Origin: Amphiura filiformis
Lineage: Eukaryota; Echinodermata; Ophiuroidea; Amphilepidida; Amphiuridae
Assembly (NCBI RefSeq): GCF_039555335.1
Contig: NC_092642.1
Location: forward strand, 14,394,243-14,458,242
Direction of reading: 5' to 3'
Length of the DNA stretch: 64,000 nucleotides
Part shown: in pieces, positions 35,301 through 47,300 of the stretch
Numbering within the stretch: the first letter of the stretch is position 1
How the letters are laid out: the number at the start of each line of letters is the position of its first letter
Notes under the pieces: model-generated
Databases searched by the model: none
Told to the model about the DNA's origin: nothing
Seen by the model: the letters and a program-made list of their open reading frames with translations, nothing else
Translations under genes and position numbers: made by a program

Positions 35301-38300
35301 TATCTAATGATAAGTATTTTTCTAACATTATAAGGCATAAAGTTGTGATTGCCGGAGACTTCCTTTAACTTTCTTTGGCACTAAGTAGTCGGTCAGGTAG
35401 CCAATGAAAGTCGCATGCCCAAGATACTGGGTCAGTTGAGCAATTTATCGCTACCACCTAGACGGGTTGGTATTTGTCAATCCTGCCAGCTAACCAGCAA
35501 AGTAACGAGCCATAATAATATGAAATGAACTAATGCGACCATACTCCCTCACAAGCCCTCTTGATATTACGTGTATCACATACATGGCATATGTGAAATA
35601 AAATGTGGGCGCTTTTACTCAATTGTAAGAAGATATCAAAGATAGAGTCTTTTTCATCAATTTATCCTTGCTGAGAACAGATCGCGAAATATCGTTTAAT
35701 GATATTGTTGACCTTTCATATTTTTCACATCAGTATCATCATTCGTGTCCCATGTGGGTGGGTGGGGGGTGTGGGGGTGTGTGGGGGTGTGTGTGGAAGG
35801 GGGTGTGGGGTGGCGTCGGGTGTGTGTGGTACAAAGCTGAACGAAATATTTATGCATAATAAAATAAGTTATATTGTAACTCCAAAACATACTAGTTGGT
35901 TGTTGGGAAATAACTTCTCCTGGAGGAAAGGCAGTAGAGTAGTATGCACTGTAGAGAGGAACCGTCCCAATAGTAATGGGTAACTTGAGCTCTAAATCAA
36001 AAGGTGTCCCACTCACATCAGCTTCAACCTGTGGAAACAAAATGTATGGTAATGTCTTGGGTGATCACCACTGCTGATACTTATTTTGATGAAGATTAAT
36101 CGGGTTGTTTTTTTTGGGGGGGGTTGGCCGGAAGGCGAGTGGGATTGCAGAAGCCATTTTAGTCATTTAACTAGAAAAACTACAGTGTGCTTAAAGCTTA
36201 ATATTAATACATTTATTAATGATTCAAGGAAGCCAATATCCAGTGCCGCCGAGAGCTATTACGGGCCCGGGGTAAAATGAACGCATGCCCCCACCTTTGT
36301 GTGTAGGGGGTGTGTGTCGGGGGTGCATGTTGACCGCATGTTAACATCAGTGGAGTAAATTTCTTTGTTACATTTGGGGATGGAGGTTGGTGTAAAATCC
36401 TTGAACATGAACACATGTTGAAGCGGAGCCAAAGTAGAGTGTTTAACTGCCACACATGATATTAAGTTTCTCGAACAAGTTCCGTGATTTGACCATTTCA
36501 AGCTGAAATAATCAAAATATGGACATTGAAGGGGACAAATGCACGTGAAGCGTGCAAAAATTTGAAAGTGACGTCTTTTGCTCCCGCAATTTTTACTTCC
36601 GCGCGAAAATTTGAATCCTGAATAGAATTGAGCGTCTTCAGAACAGGGCTGGGAGGGCCATTCTTAAAGTTCAAGTCAGGACACCATCTTCTTTTTTCAG
36701 GGAAAAACTTAAATGGAAGCCTCTTAGCAACCTTAGACAAGACCATCTGTGTATTTTAACTTATCAATGTATTGCTGGTTTTGTTCCAAAGTATATGCAA
36801 ATAATTTTTACCTCTGTGAAAACAAGTCATCTTCACAATACACGTGGTAGTGCTCATGACAATATTGCACTTAATTTCAAACCCAGATTTGAAGCTGGGA
36901 GACGCTCATTCTTATTCAGAGGGGCTAAGGCCTGGAATTCACTTGATCATAAACTGAAATCTCCTCTCCCGATTAGCACAGCAACTTTCAAAACAATATA
37001 CAACTCTCAATTTTATGATTCTTAAATTGTAGTCTTTAATTTGTTTCATGTTTTGACTTCATTCATTTATTTTGCAAAACAAAATTGGTTTGAGTTGTAT
37101 TTATGTGCTATCATGCTAGGCCTTATTACTATTTTGTGCAATCAGTTTCCATATTGAATTATTTGTATTTGACATTAAATGAATTTAGTTTGTATTTGGT
37201 GCAATCAAAACTTTTGAATTAATATCAATGTTTTATAGCTATGCTGGTTCATAGGTTGATTTTTGTAGTGTTTTATCTGTTTAATGGTTTATGGAATGAT
37301 GTGAGGCCGTAGTGGTCAGCGACAACCTATAAAGTGTGCTGAGGCTTGTGGATCAACGTCTAGGCGTTGTGCCTGTGCGTAGCGCACTATAAATCACTGC
37401 GCTTTTTTTTTTTTTTTTTTTTTTTCTTTTAAGTAGTTTTAATGCTTATTGTGTCCCCCATATTTGATCCTTTATTCTATATGTTTTAGCCTATGTATGT
37501 AGTATTAATAGTATTTTTTGTAAGCATTGTATTTATCTAAGTTTGCAATTTTAATATTGTGTATTTGAATGTATGTAGTATTTTTAAAACCTTGATTCTC
37601 TATTGGAAATACGTAGGACACCACCAACGTCAAGATTGGGTAGAGGATCAACTAGTCAACATTCAGCTACCACCCGCTGATGACGGAGAAGGGGTTGTCC
37701 GAAATATAAACAGATCAAAAAAGTGAGTGCTGTCACACATGCTTTGTGGCGTTTTCCCCTCCCCCAGACAAATCATGCACATGGACCGGAAATTACACCC
37801 CTTATATATCAAACCTGTGTAGTCTCCTTTAGAGAACTTATAACATTCCACTTGTGTTTTAACTTTGTCTCAATACTTATAAATAGTGATAATCTACTGT
37901 GACCCCCCACGAGGACATAGATTCACAGCAATGCGGACTTCGACTCAAGGTTGCGGGTGCAAACCTCGGCGGGGCATACAGCGCTGAAAGATAAAACAGA
38001 ATCGCCGTGCCAGAAGAATCAGGAGTGACAAACACCAACAACAATGACCCCACTTGACCCATGACGCTACGCTACCTATATTTACCTCTACATAGTATTC
38101 CAAATCAATAAATTTGCAGCCTTTCAAAAGTGGTGGACAGCACGGTACAAGAAGTAACCCCTCAAATGACGCTCTACTGTTTTCTTCACATCCATCTTTG
38201 ATCTGTTCAGACATTACTTTCTTTTCAGTTTTATTACTGATGTGATGATAGTCTGACTCTGAATACATGTAATAATGTACCACCTATAGGTAAAACGATA

Positions 38301-41300
38301 GAGAAGTGCAAGGTTACATACTTGAGATAACTATGTTTTTATTCTTTATAATTCAGAGTGAAAATAAAATTTGATATCGGAGGTTTGATTTCACATATTA
38401 AACGCACCCAGGCGTTTCCTACCAGCCCAGCGACGACAGCCCAACACATTTCTTATAGCCTGACGAGTTAGGGCCTACTCCGATTGCAGAACGATAGACC
38501 TAAAGCAAATGACGGGTGACGGCAATCATGATGTCAACTCACACACCTGTGTTAATTTACAGACATCTTTTCAATTATTGTGCATGGCCACGCCGCCTAT
38601 AATTTTACCTGTACCAATTTCATAGTGATTTTAAGTATTTCACGACTGCTGTTATTTTCTACCATTCCATTCACCAAAATTGTCTCCCCTGGTACATATC
38701 CACTCTTGTCTGTCTGCGCAGAAGCTTTAATTGGTCCTGTTGCGCAACATAGACAACAAACGGTCTTCTCGTCTTCAGACTTTGAAGGCGCGACCTGTAT
38801 TATAGAAGACAAACAGTTGTATGCTGTGAGGTATGCGCAAATAATATGTATATATATTATTTTATGGTTATACTTATAGTTAATGTTTTTAAAACGTTTT
38901 CATGACCTTAATATAACCCAACATTTAATGTTATTAAAACGTTTTTATCACAACCAAAAACCCAAAATATAACCTGTTTAAAACGTTTTAAAAACATTTT
39001 GTGTTTGCTTGGTATGGTGTTAATTAATCATGTTACATCGCTACTTCTACAGGAAATATCGAGCATAAAATTAAAGTTCATACCATGTCTGGTTCGGTGT
39101 TTAGATTTAACCCAGGCTCTAGAATGAAACATCTTCGTGTCGTCTGATCAAATACATATCCTGGCTTGTCAATTTTAACTCGCACTTGATATCGTACATG
39201 TCCGTACTTTGATTCATATGAAGGTGGTAGTATTTTGTCTATTGGAATGTCAAAGGTGAATGGAAATCTGTGTTCTCCTTCTTCCAAATGGGACTTTCCC
39301 TCGATATCTTGTGAGAAAAGTTACAATGAATATATATCAGTGTCATTGTAGGCAGTGCCGACAGGTGGTGTTGTTGAAGAAAGTCCCCACCCCCTAGGGG
39401 TGGCAACGAAGCGATCTATGTCAAGAAAGAAGAACCTTCACCCGCGGTCCTTCACTTTACATGGGATGCGGCCTTCGCTATAATTTGGTAGGGGCCTACA
39501 ATTCTGTAATCAAAAACATTCCTAAGAACCTTTGGCAACTACATCTTATCACAAGTCAATGACCAATTGGGGGCAGATCAAATAGTGGGTCTGAATATGC
39601 ACCAAGGTGCGTGCGATACCGTCCCGGGGGATACCGTAGCTAATCTAATAAAAGGGAGTCCAGTTGACTAGTCATGATTCTATTTTGATACTGACTTTAA
39701 AAAAAATCACCACTGTATCGGGCAGTGTCACTTACGTATGGTTCCACCTGTTCTAGATTTGAGAGGTAGGCCCTATATTAAAGTTCCCCTCCGGGCTCTG
39801 TAATGAGAGCTTACAACTCTCATGGATTAATACGTTGAGTAAAATGAGTATAATTATTTGAAAACATACCTGTTCCCATTACGACCAATTTTTCTTCGAA
39901 ATACTTTTCTGCATTTCCATACCACACCGTTCGTTGATCTTCTCCGCTTCCTTCTTGTTCCTTCCATTCTGTTCTGCACTTGCCTCTGCATTTTATCTGC
40001 AATTCTGTGTGCAAAAATTAGTAATTTGATGTTAAAATGGAAGAGCTGGTACATATATAAAAACATTTCTACATAGGCCTATTATTTATTATTAATATTA
40101 TTACCAGAGTTCTCATATCAAATTTAGGTACTTATTAGTAGTGAAGTTTCGCAACTATAACTGGCTGGTTGTTATACTTGTTGACTGATCGAGCTGTATA
40201 CCAGTACTAGCACTTGCTGTTAGATAAGCTGATTCTGATTGTATGACTGCTGAATGCATGACTGAGAAAATAAGCTGTGCCCCCCTCATTGTTCATAGCG
40301 TGTTCGTTGTCCTATCTAATTTACTTGCTGAGGTATTGTTGATTTCGCATGTAATGACTCTTAATGTACAACTCTATGGACCCGGGGGGGGGGGGGCCCT
40401 ATAATGTCAAGAGGGGTATCAGGCGCGTCCGAGGACTCTCAAAAAGCACCCTAAACAAGTATTTCCGAGACTGAAATTTCCCCCCTAAACAAGTATAAGT
40501 TGCACGTGCTACCCTAAACAAGTAGTTGTCTTTTCCCCAACCCTAAACAAGTAATTGATGCAATTATTACCCCTAAACAAGTAAACGCACAGAACCCAGG
40601 CGGCGAGTGGCATGATAGGGCTAGCAATTTGTGACAAGCCGTCTGAATTTTGAGCCATACAAGTTTACGTGGTGCTAAAGCTTACCTCAAAGTTCATGCA
40701 GTATGTCCAATATTTTCAATATTTTTGTGCCAATAATTTCCCTTTTTGGATCACAGGTCCAACCTTTTATTGAAATATTGTATAATTTATTCTTTGGGAT
40801 TGGCATGATTGGGATGTACCCATTTCTCCACATATCCAAGAGAATTTTGAACTGCAAGTCCAACGCAAATTACGACCATGGCGATTGCAAACCACACATG
40901 AAGTTGGAAGAAGACGGCAAACACGGCCAGTTTCGTCTCGATTTAAAACATCCTAGAGCATTAATTATCATACTGGATTTAGTGGTAAACCCAACCAAAA
41001 TCCTGAAACTCATTGATTTATATTTTAAGAAAGCCAAAATAGTTCCAAATTATTCAATCGTTGTGGTTGTGTTTGTAAATACCCCGGTAAAATTTCACAC
41101 ATGTCAAAAGTTCATTGACACAGCTTGTTTACAAACCTAGAAGTTCGTGGTTGCTTTGTTGCTCCTTTAGACCATATTCCGATCAACCAAATTTTCTGGG
41201 CTGGAAGCCACCAAGACTATGAATATTAATGAGTTTAAAGAGGTTCGGCCAATCGGAAATCCTCGTATATTTTTCCTCATAATTTATCGACTCCACAGTT

Positions 41301-44300
41301 AAGAAAAAGCATGCTGATTGGTTGTATATTCTGAACAAGTTGTGACCTCGTCCGGGGACCTCGTGTTTAGTAGAACTTTTAGTATGCTAGCTGGGCCAGT
41401 ATAGGGATCTGTCATCTCTGACAGCTAAAAGATGGCTTTTAACTGCTTTTGGGGTGTAGGAAGAAGACACTTTCCTTTCACTTTTCATGAATGAAGGAGA
41501 AAGCACAAAATCCCAAACTTGGCAAAACTACCCTAAGTACGTAAGAGCTCCAAAAACATACCCTTTTACACCAATTTTACATGAATTTGATACCCTATTC
41601 ACGTTACGCACGTAACGTACTGTGGCGGAAACTATCTGGTAGCGAGCGTCTAAGGCAACCTGTGATATAACGTGGGCGTGCGGCCAATCCGCACAGTCTA
41701 TGAATACTACTAGTCACACTAATGAGTCAGACGAAGGAGTCGGATATATCATTGGTCTCATCATTTATTAGGGTTCTGGGCTGATCCAAGTGATCGGCTG
41801 GGAGCGGCAGTAGTGGTTATTGATGCAGAGAGAGAGTTATGTCTTGACCAACCTGCCTCGACGGTCGCAGGATACGGAAGAGCCAAGAATGATCGGCGCA
41901 CCGGCTTATATACCCAAGGTATATCACGTAACCTGAAATAACTGAAGGGCGCCATCTCTCTTCTGAATCCATTTCCGCTACACACCTCCCTCCTCACACC
42001 GATCCGTCCCGGATCGTACAGAGTCGGGCCCGGGCGGGAAAGTGTGCGGTGATTGTTTTTCAGAGCTGATCAAATCACACGCAACTGAATCGTTCTGACT
42101 CAGGAAGGATCGATCACTTACGCCTACTCGGAGCGGGGATCACCAAAAGAGCCAGACAACGACATGCAAGAGCATGCGGGAGGATACGAACATGGAACGA
42201 GTCAGCCATGATCGTGCATTACCCTCACCGGTGCTCATACACATTGCTCTCAGATTCAATCAGTGCTCCGCCGGGTTCAAAATCCAGAGTAAATTATGTT
42301 TCCTTATAAACTATCATCTTTATATTAAAAGATATTCTTCAACACTTTATAACATATAAAATAAATGGGGAGAATTAACTGAATTTTCCAAAATATCTCC
42401 AACAAGTAATTTGGCATATCCAAAACATATTATCATCAATTTTAAAATTACTTGTTGCTATGCTTTGTGATATTGAATTTTTTAAACAAAGCAGTTCTAG
42501 ATAACTTCACAGCATGTATTTTATATGCTGGTAACCTTTATGACATTATTTAGAAATCCGGAGTCACCTTATAAGAACTGTATCATTGCTCCGGTACAAA
42601 GCATTATCGCTGGTTATTAATACCAATGATCATGATCATAAAAATTGTTTTACTGCCACGATTACATGTGTATTTACGCAATAATAGAAGTAACCATTTA
42701 CTCCTTCACGGAGCCATCACATCAAAGAAAGAGCCGGCCAGTGATGAGCAAGAACACAGGAGGATTCATCATAGATCGTACATCTATGACGGCTAACGAT
42801 CCTCGCTAGTGTACATACCACTCACCGGTAGACTCCCCCTCCGATCCGACGAATACCCATCCGGAGCAAACAATGTATCCTATTATCATTTAAAAGCAAT
42901 CATAAAAATTATACAAAATTAACCTGATTAGTTGTTCAAACAAAATGCATGGCCATGCTCCTATAAGTAATTTCCAAAATAGCACAACATAAAAAACACT
43001 GTACATTGTAACTTCTATACAATCATAATAAGCCATTCAGTATAAGGTTATCATAACATGCTATATACATCTTTGCCCTGTTTTAAACATGCTAAAATAT
43101 TTCTCGTACGCATACATTATAACGATGCTATGTAACTGACTGACTCCGAAATTCCGGAGTTTGTTTTTGTACCAATTATTTCAATGATCACGGATTATTA
43201 GAACATTGTAAAATTACATAATGTTATTGATAAGGAAGGTGGAGATGGGGATGAAAAAATGTATGTAGTGATATGTGGACGGATGATAAATGAGATGAAT
43301 GGAATGGACAAATGGAAATGAACAATTTATATATATCAGCGGCACTAAATTATGACATGAATTACTGTAATACATAATTTTGGGAGCTCTAGATGCATGG
43401 TTTCAGTTCAAAGTTTTACTCAAAAGTATACTCTCTGGTGATGGTCTCCGTAATTCGCACCAGTTTTCCACGGCGCCCTCCAACATCTGCAAGATGACTC
43501 ATTGGGAGAAGTCCTGAGGCTCCGGGGGCTCCCGGTACCTCCCTTGGCTGCTCCGTAGTAGTAGTAGTAGTAGCTGTATTACTAGTAGAAGTGGCGGATG
43601 CCGGAGTCTTGGACTTACGCGCTCTCTTCTTTGGTGACGTCCCCATTTCACTCATACCGTCAGATTGTGCTGACTGTGCTTGGCTGGCGGCCTGATTCTG
43701 CAGAGATTCTGAAGAAATAGTTACTGCGGGAGTTACTGGTATTTCCGCCATCTCAATCTCTTCCACTTCTTCTATATCCGCCTCCGGATGCTTTGCTGTG
43801 TAATGTACTCTCAGATCCGAGCGTCTCGAGAACAACCGTGCCGGGCTTAACGGGCAAGCATATCTGTACGTTACCGGCCCATGGAGGTTGCGCTGATGCC
43901 GTGAGAGGTTGCGTCTATGGGCGAACCTCCGGTCACATTGTGGGCATTGTATTTGGTTAGGTGCCATCGCCTCTCGCCGGGGTGAATACGTCGCCAGCGT
44001 TCCATGTGGCCTGTAGTCAGGATTTACTCGAGCTGTATGCTTTGTGCGGACCATCTGTGTTTTACTTGTGGACTGGAAATATCGTACGGCACGTCTGACA
44101 CCCAAGAAGCAACTGAGTTCAAAACATCGTGGCGTCTCAATATATTTACTTACAGAGTGACGTCACACTCTTGATGCACGCCCTCTATCAGAATAGGGAT
44201 TCACAGCATATCTCGGAGCCACTGAGTTATGCGCCGGATTTCCGGAGCGTAAAATAATTTGAGCGCCGGAGCATATGAGTCATTAATATCTTGGAGTAAC

Positions 44301-47300
44301 TGTGCGCCGGATTTCCGGAGCTGAATACATTTGAGCGTCGGAGCCTGAAATTCACATTTTGTTTAATTTTTCAACCAGTTTCTTAATTGTTCACCTTCGT
44401 ATGGTTTGAGTCTGTCAAAGTGAACAACTTTGGGCTTCGACTGTGGCGATTTCTGTATTCTGTACACAACATCAGATAACTTAGTTGTAACTAAGTAGGG
44501 TCCATCCCACTTGAATTGGAGCTTTGGACATCGTCCTTTCTTCCTGACTTCCTGATGTAGCCATACAAAAGACTCTACTTGAATAGGTTGTGTTATGATA
44601 CCTCTGTCATAGTTCCTTTTCTGTCTCTTCGCTGCTTGTTGTAGGTTTTCTCTAGCTCTGTTGTGTACAGCTCTTAAGTTGTTTCGCATTTCTTGAGCAT
44701 AGTCCGTTTTCAACACTCTATCTGTTTCTGCCTCGACCGGAGTTGATGATAAATCAATCGGGAGTTCCATCTCCATTCTATACAACATAGCATGTGGTGT
44801 TTCAGAGGTTGATTCCTGCACGGAGCTTCTGTATGCCATAAGAGCGAAAGGTAAAACTTCTTCCCAATCCTGTTGATGCTTATGTGGATCCAGCAGGACT
44901 GCAATCGTATTCAGCATAGTTCTGTTGAATCGCTCTATGAAACCATCTGACTTGGGGTTCAGTGGAGTAGTCCGTGTTTTATCTATTCCAAGCAATGAAC
45001 ATACCTCTGCCATGACTTTGCTTTCAAAGTTTCTCCCTTGGTCACTGTGAAGAATTCTCGGACATCCGTGCCGATATATCCACTCATGTGTTAACTTATT
45101 GGCACAGGTGACTGCTTCCTGATCCGGTATAGGATATGCGTCCACCCACTTGGAAAAGTAGTCTCCGACAACAAGAATGTAACGATTACCTGTCGGAGTT
45201 ATGTGAAGGGGACCAAGGATATCCATGGCTATTCTCTGTCCCGGATGTCCTGCTATGTCTTGTTGTAGCTTGGCTTTTCTTCTTGTAGAAGGTGATTTCC
45301 GTTTGGCACAAATATCACATTTTCGGATCCAAGAACGAATGTCACTGCTAACTCCAAACCAGTAGAATCTCTCGTTCAGCTTGTTCCTGGTTTTATTTAC
45401 TCCCAAATGCGCTGCTGTTTTGGAGTTGTGCAATTCTTCAAGCACAGTCTCTTTGTACTTCTCTGGCATAATTAACTGCCACTTTATGACTTTACCATCA
45501 TTAGACTCCCATCGTCGATACAGTTGACCTTCTTTCAGCTCTTTTCGGTCCCATTTTAGATAATAGACCTTAGCAGCTTTTGACAATGGTGATACTACTG
45601 TATACTCCGGTTTCTTGTTTAATTCCTTGGCCGTCCAAAGCCATGACAAATCGGAATCATTGATCTGCGCATTTTTCATTTCTTCATTCGTCCATTTTGG
45701 TGCAGGACATATGGCTCTTACTTTTCTTGTTTGGTTTACCCGACTGTCTGTTAATTCTACTGTTCCGGAGCTGTTTTTACAAACGGATGCTGTTCCATGC
45801 TTCTGCGTATTTGGAACTGCTGAGCTTTCTACTTGATCTGAGTCATTACAGCTGGCTGAAACAGATCGCTCGGTAGCACTAAAGTGATCCGTTTGTTCAC
45901 TTATATTCGTCGGAGCAGCTTTACTGGATGTCTGTTCCTTTGGTACTATCCTCGGACTTGCTCCGGAATGGCTCCCATTGCTTGTGTTAGTCGAGTCATG
46001 ATCACCGTATTGCTGCGGGTGATGGTTGTCCTCTTGTCGTCCTTCTCCGGAGTTCGGAGCGCTATTTTGCTCCGGGGGAAATTGGCAAGATTTATCCGAC
46101 ATTATAATGTCTCTCTTTGGCTCCGGCTCCTCCTCTATTGGAGGAGTGGTTTTGCTCTCCGAGTCGCTCCTATTACATTGAGAGCAAGGTTTTCTGGATA
46201 GAGAATCGGCGTTTTGGTGGCTCTTGTATGTCGATGTATGATTTCATAGTCGTATTCTCCAAGTATCTGTAGCCACCTAGCCACTTGACCCTCCGGATTT
46301 CGAAAGTTGATAAGCCAACGGAGTGATCCGTGGTCAGTGCGGATCGTAAAGTGTCTGCCATATAAGTACGGTCTGAAGTACCGAACAAAGAAGACTACTG
46401 CCAGTAGCTCTCTTCGTGTGACACAGTAATTCCTTTGAGCTCTCGTAAGCGTTCTGCTGGCATAAGCAATAACTTTCTCCTGACCGTCCTGTTCTTGGGA
46501 GAGCACAGCTCCTATCCCGTATGCACTAGCGTCCGTGTCAAGAGTGAATTGTCCGGAGTATGTAGGATATGCTAAAACAGGGCTTGTTGTTAAGCACTGC
46601 TTCAATGCAAGGAAAGCCTCTTCGCAACTTTGTGTCCAATTGAATGCGATGTTCTTCTGTGTCAAGCGGTTTAGTGGTCTGGCAATATCACAGAAGCTCT
46701 TCACATACCTTCTGTAATAAGATGCTAAGCCGAGGAAGGCACGCACATCTTTGAGGCATTTTGGAGTTTCCCATTCCTGGATAACTCGGATCTTCTCCGG
46801 ATCTGTAGCAATACCATCTCTTGACACGACGTGTCCAAGGTACAGCACACTCTTCTGGAATAACACACATTTCTTAGGCTTTAGTTTCAGATTGGCTTGT
46901 TTGAGTTTTTGGAACACTAATCTGTTTAACTCTTCTTCTATTGTCTTGCCGAAAACTATCACATCGTCTAAGTAGATCAGAAGACTTTCCCATTGAAGTC
47001 CTGCCATTATATTTTCCATGAGCCTTTCAAAAGTCGATGGAGCATTACATAACCCGAAGAGCATAACTGTCCATTGGTATAGTCCTCCCCGCACTACAAA
47101 GGCTGACTTTTCCTTAGCTTCTTGATCTAACTCCACTTGCCAATATCCGGAGGCCAGGTCTAGTGTTGAAAACCACTGTGCTCCGGATAATGATTCTAAT
47201 GTTTCTTCAATCCGGGGAATCGGATAAGAGTCTGTAACAGTTACCTCATTCAACAATCTATAATCGGAGCAGAATCTCCGGGAGCCATCTTTCTTTGTGA

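Noticed and set aside
40703..41140. Plus-strand open frame of 145 codons in gene A intron 1
   Set aside because: No domain, signal or family resemblance; it lies within the split DNA element and is antisense to gene A, so chance is the simpler reading.
43416..44105. Upstream extension of the zinc-finger gene to 44105
   Set aside because: The extension would start at TTG; the first ATG is at 44054 and yields the H3-like N-terminus.
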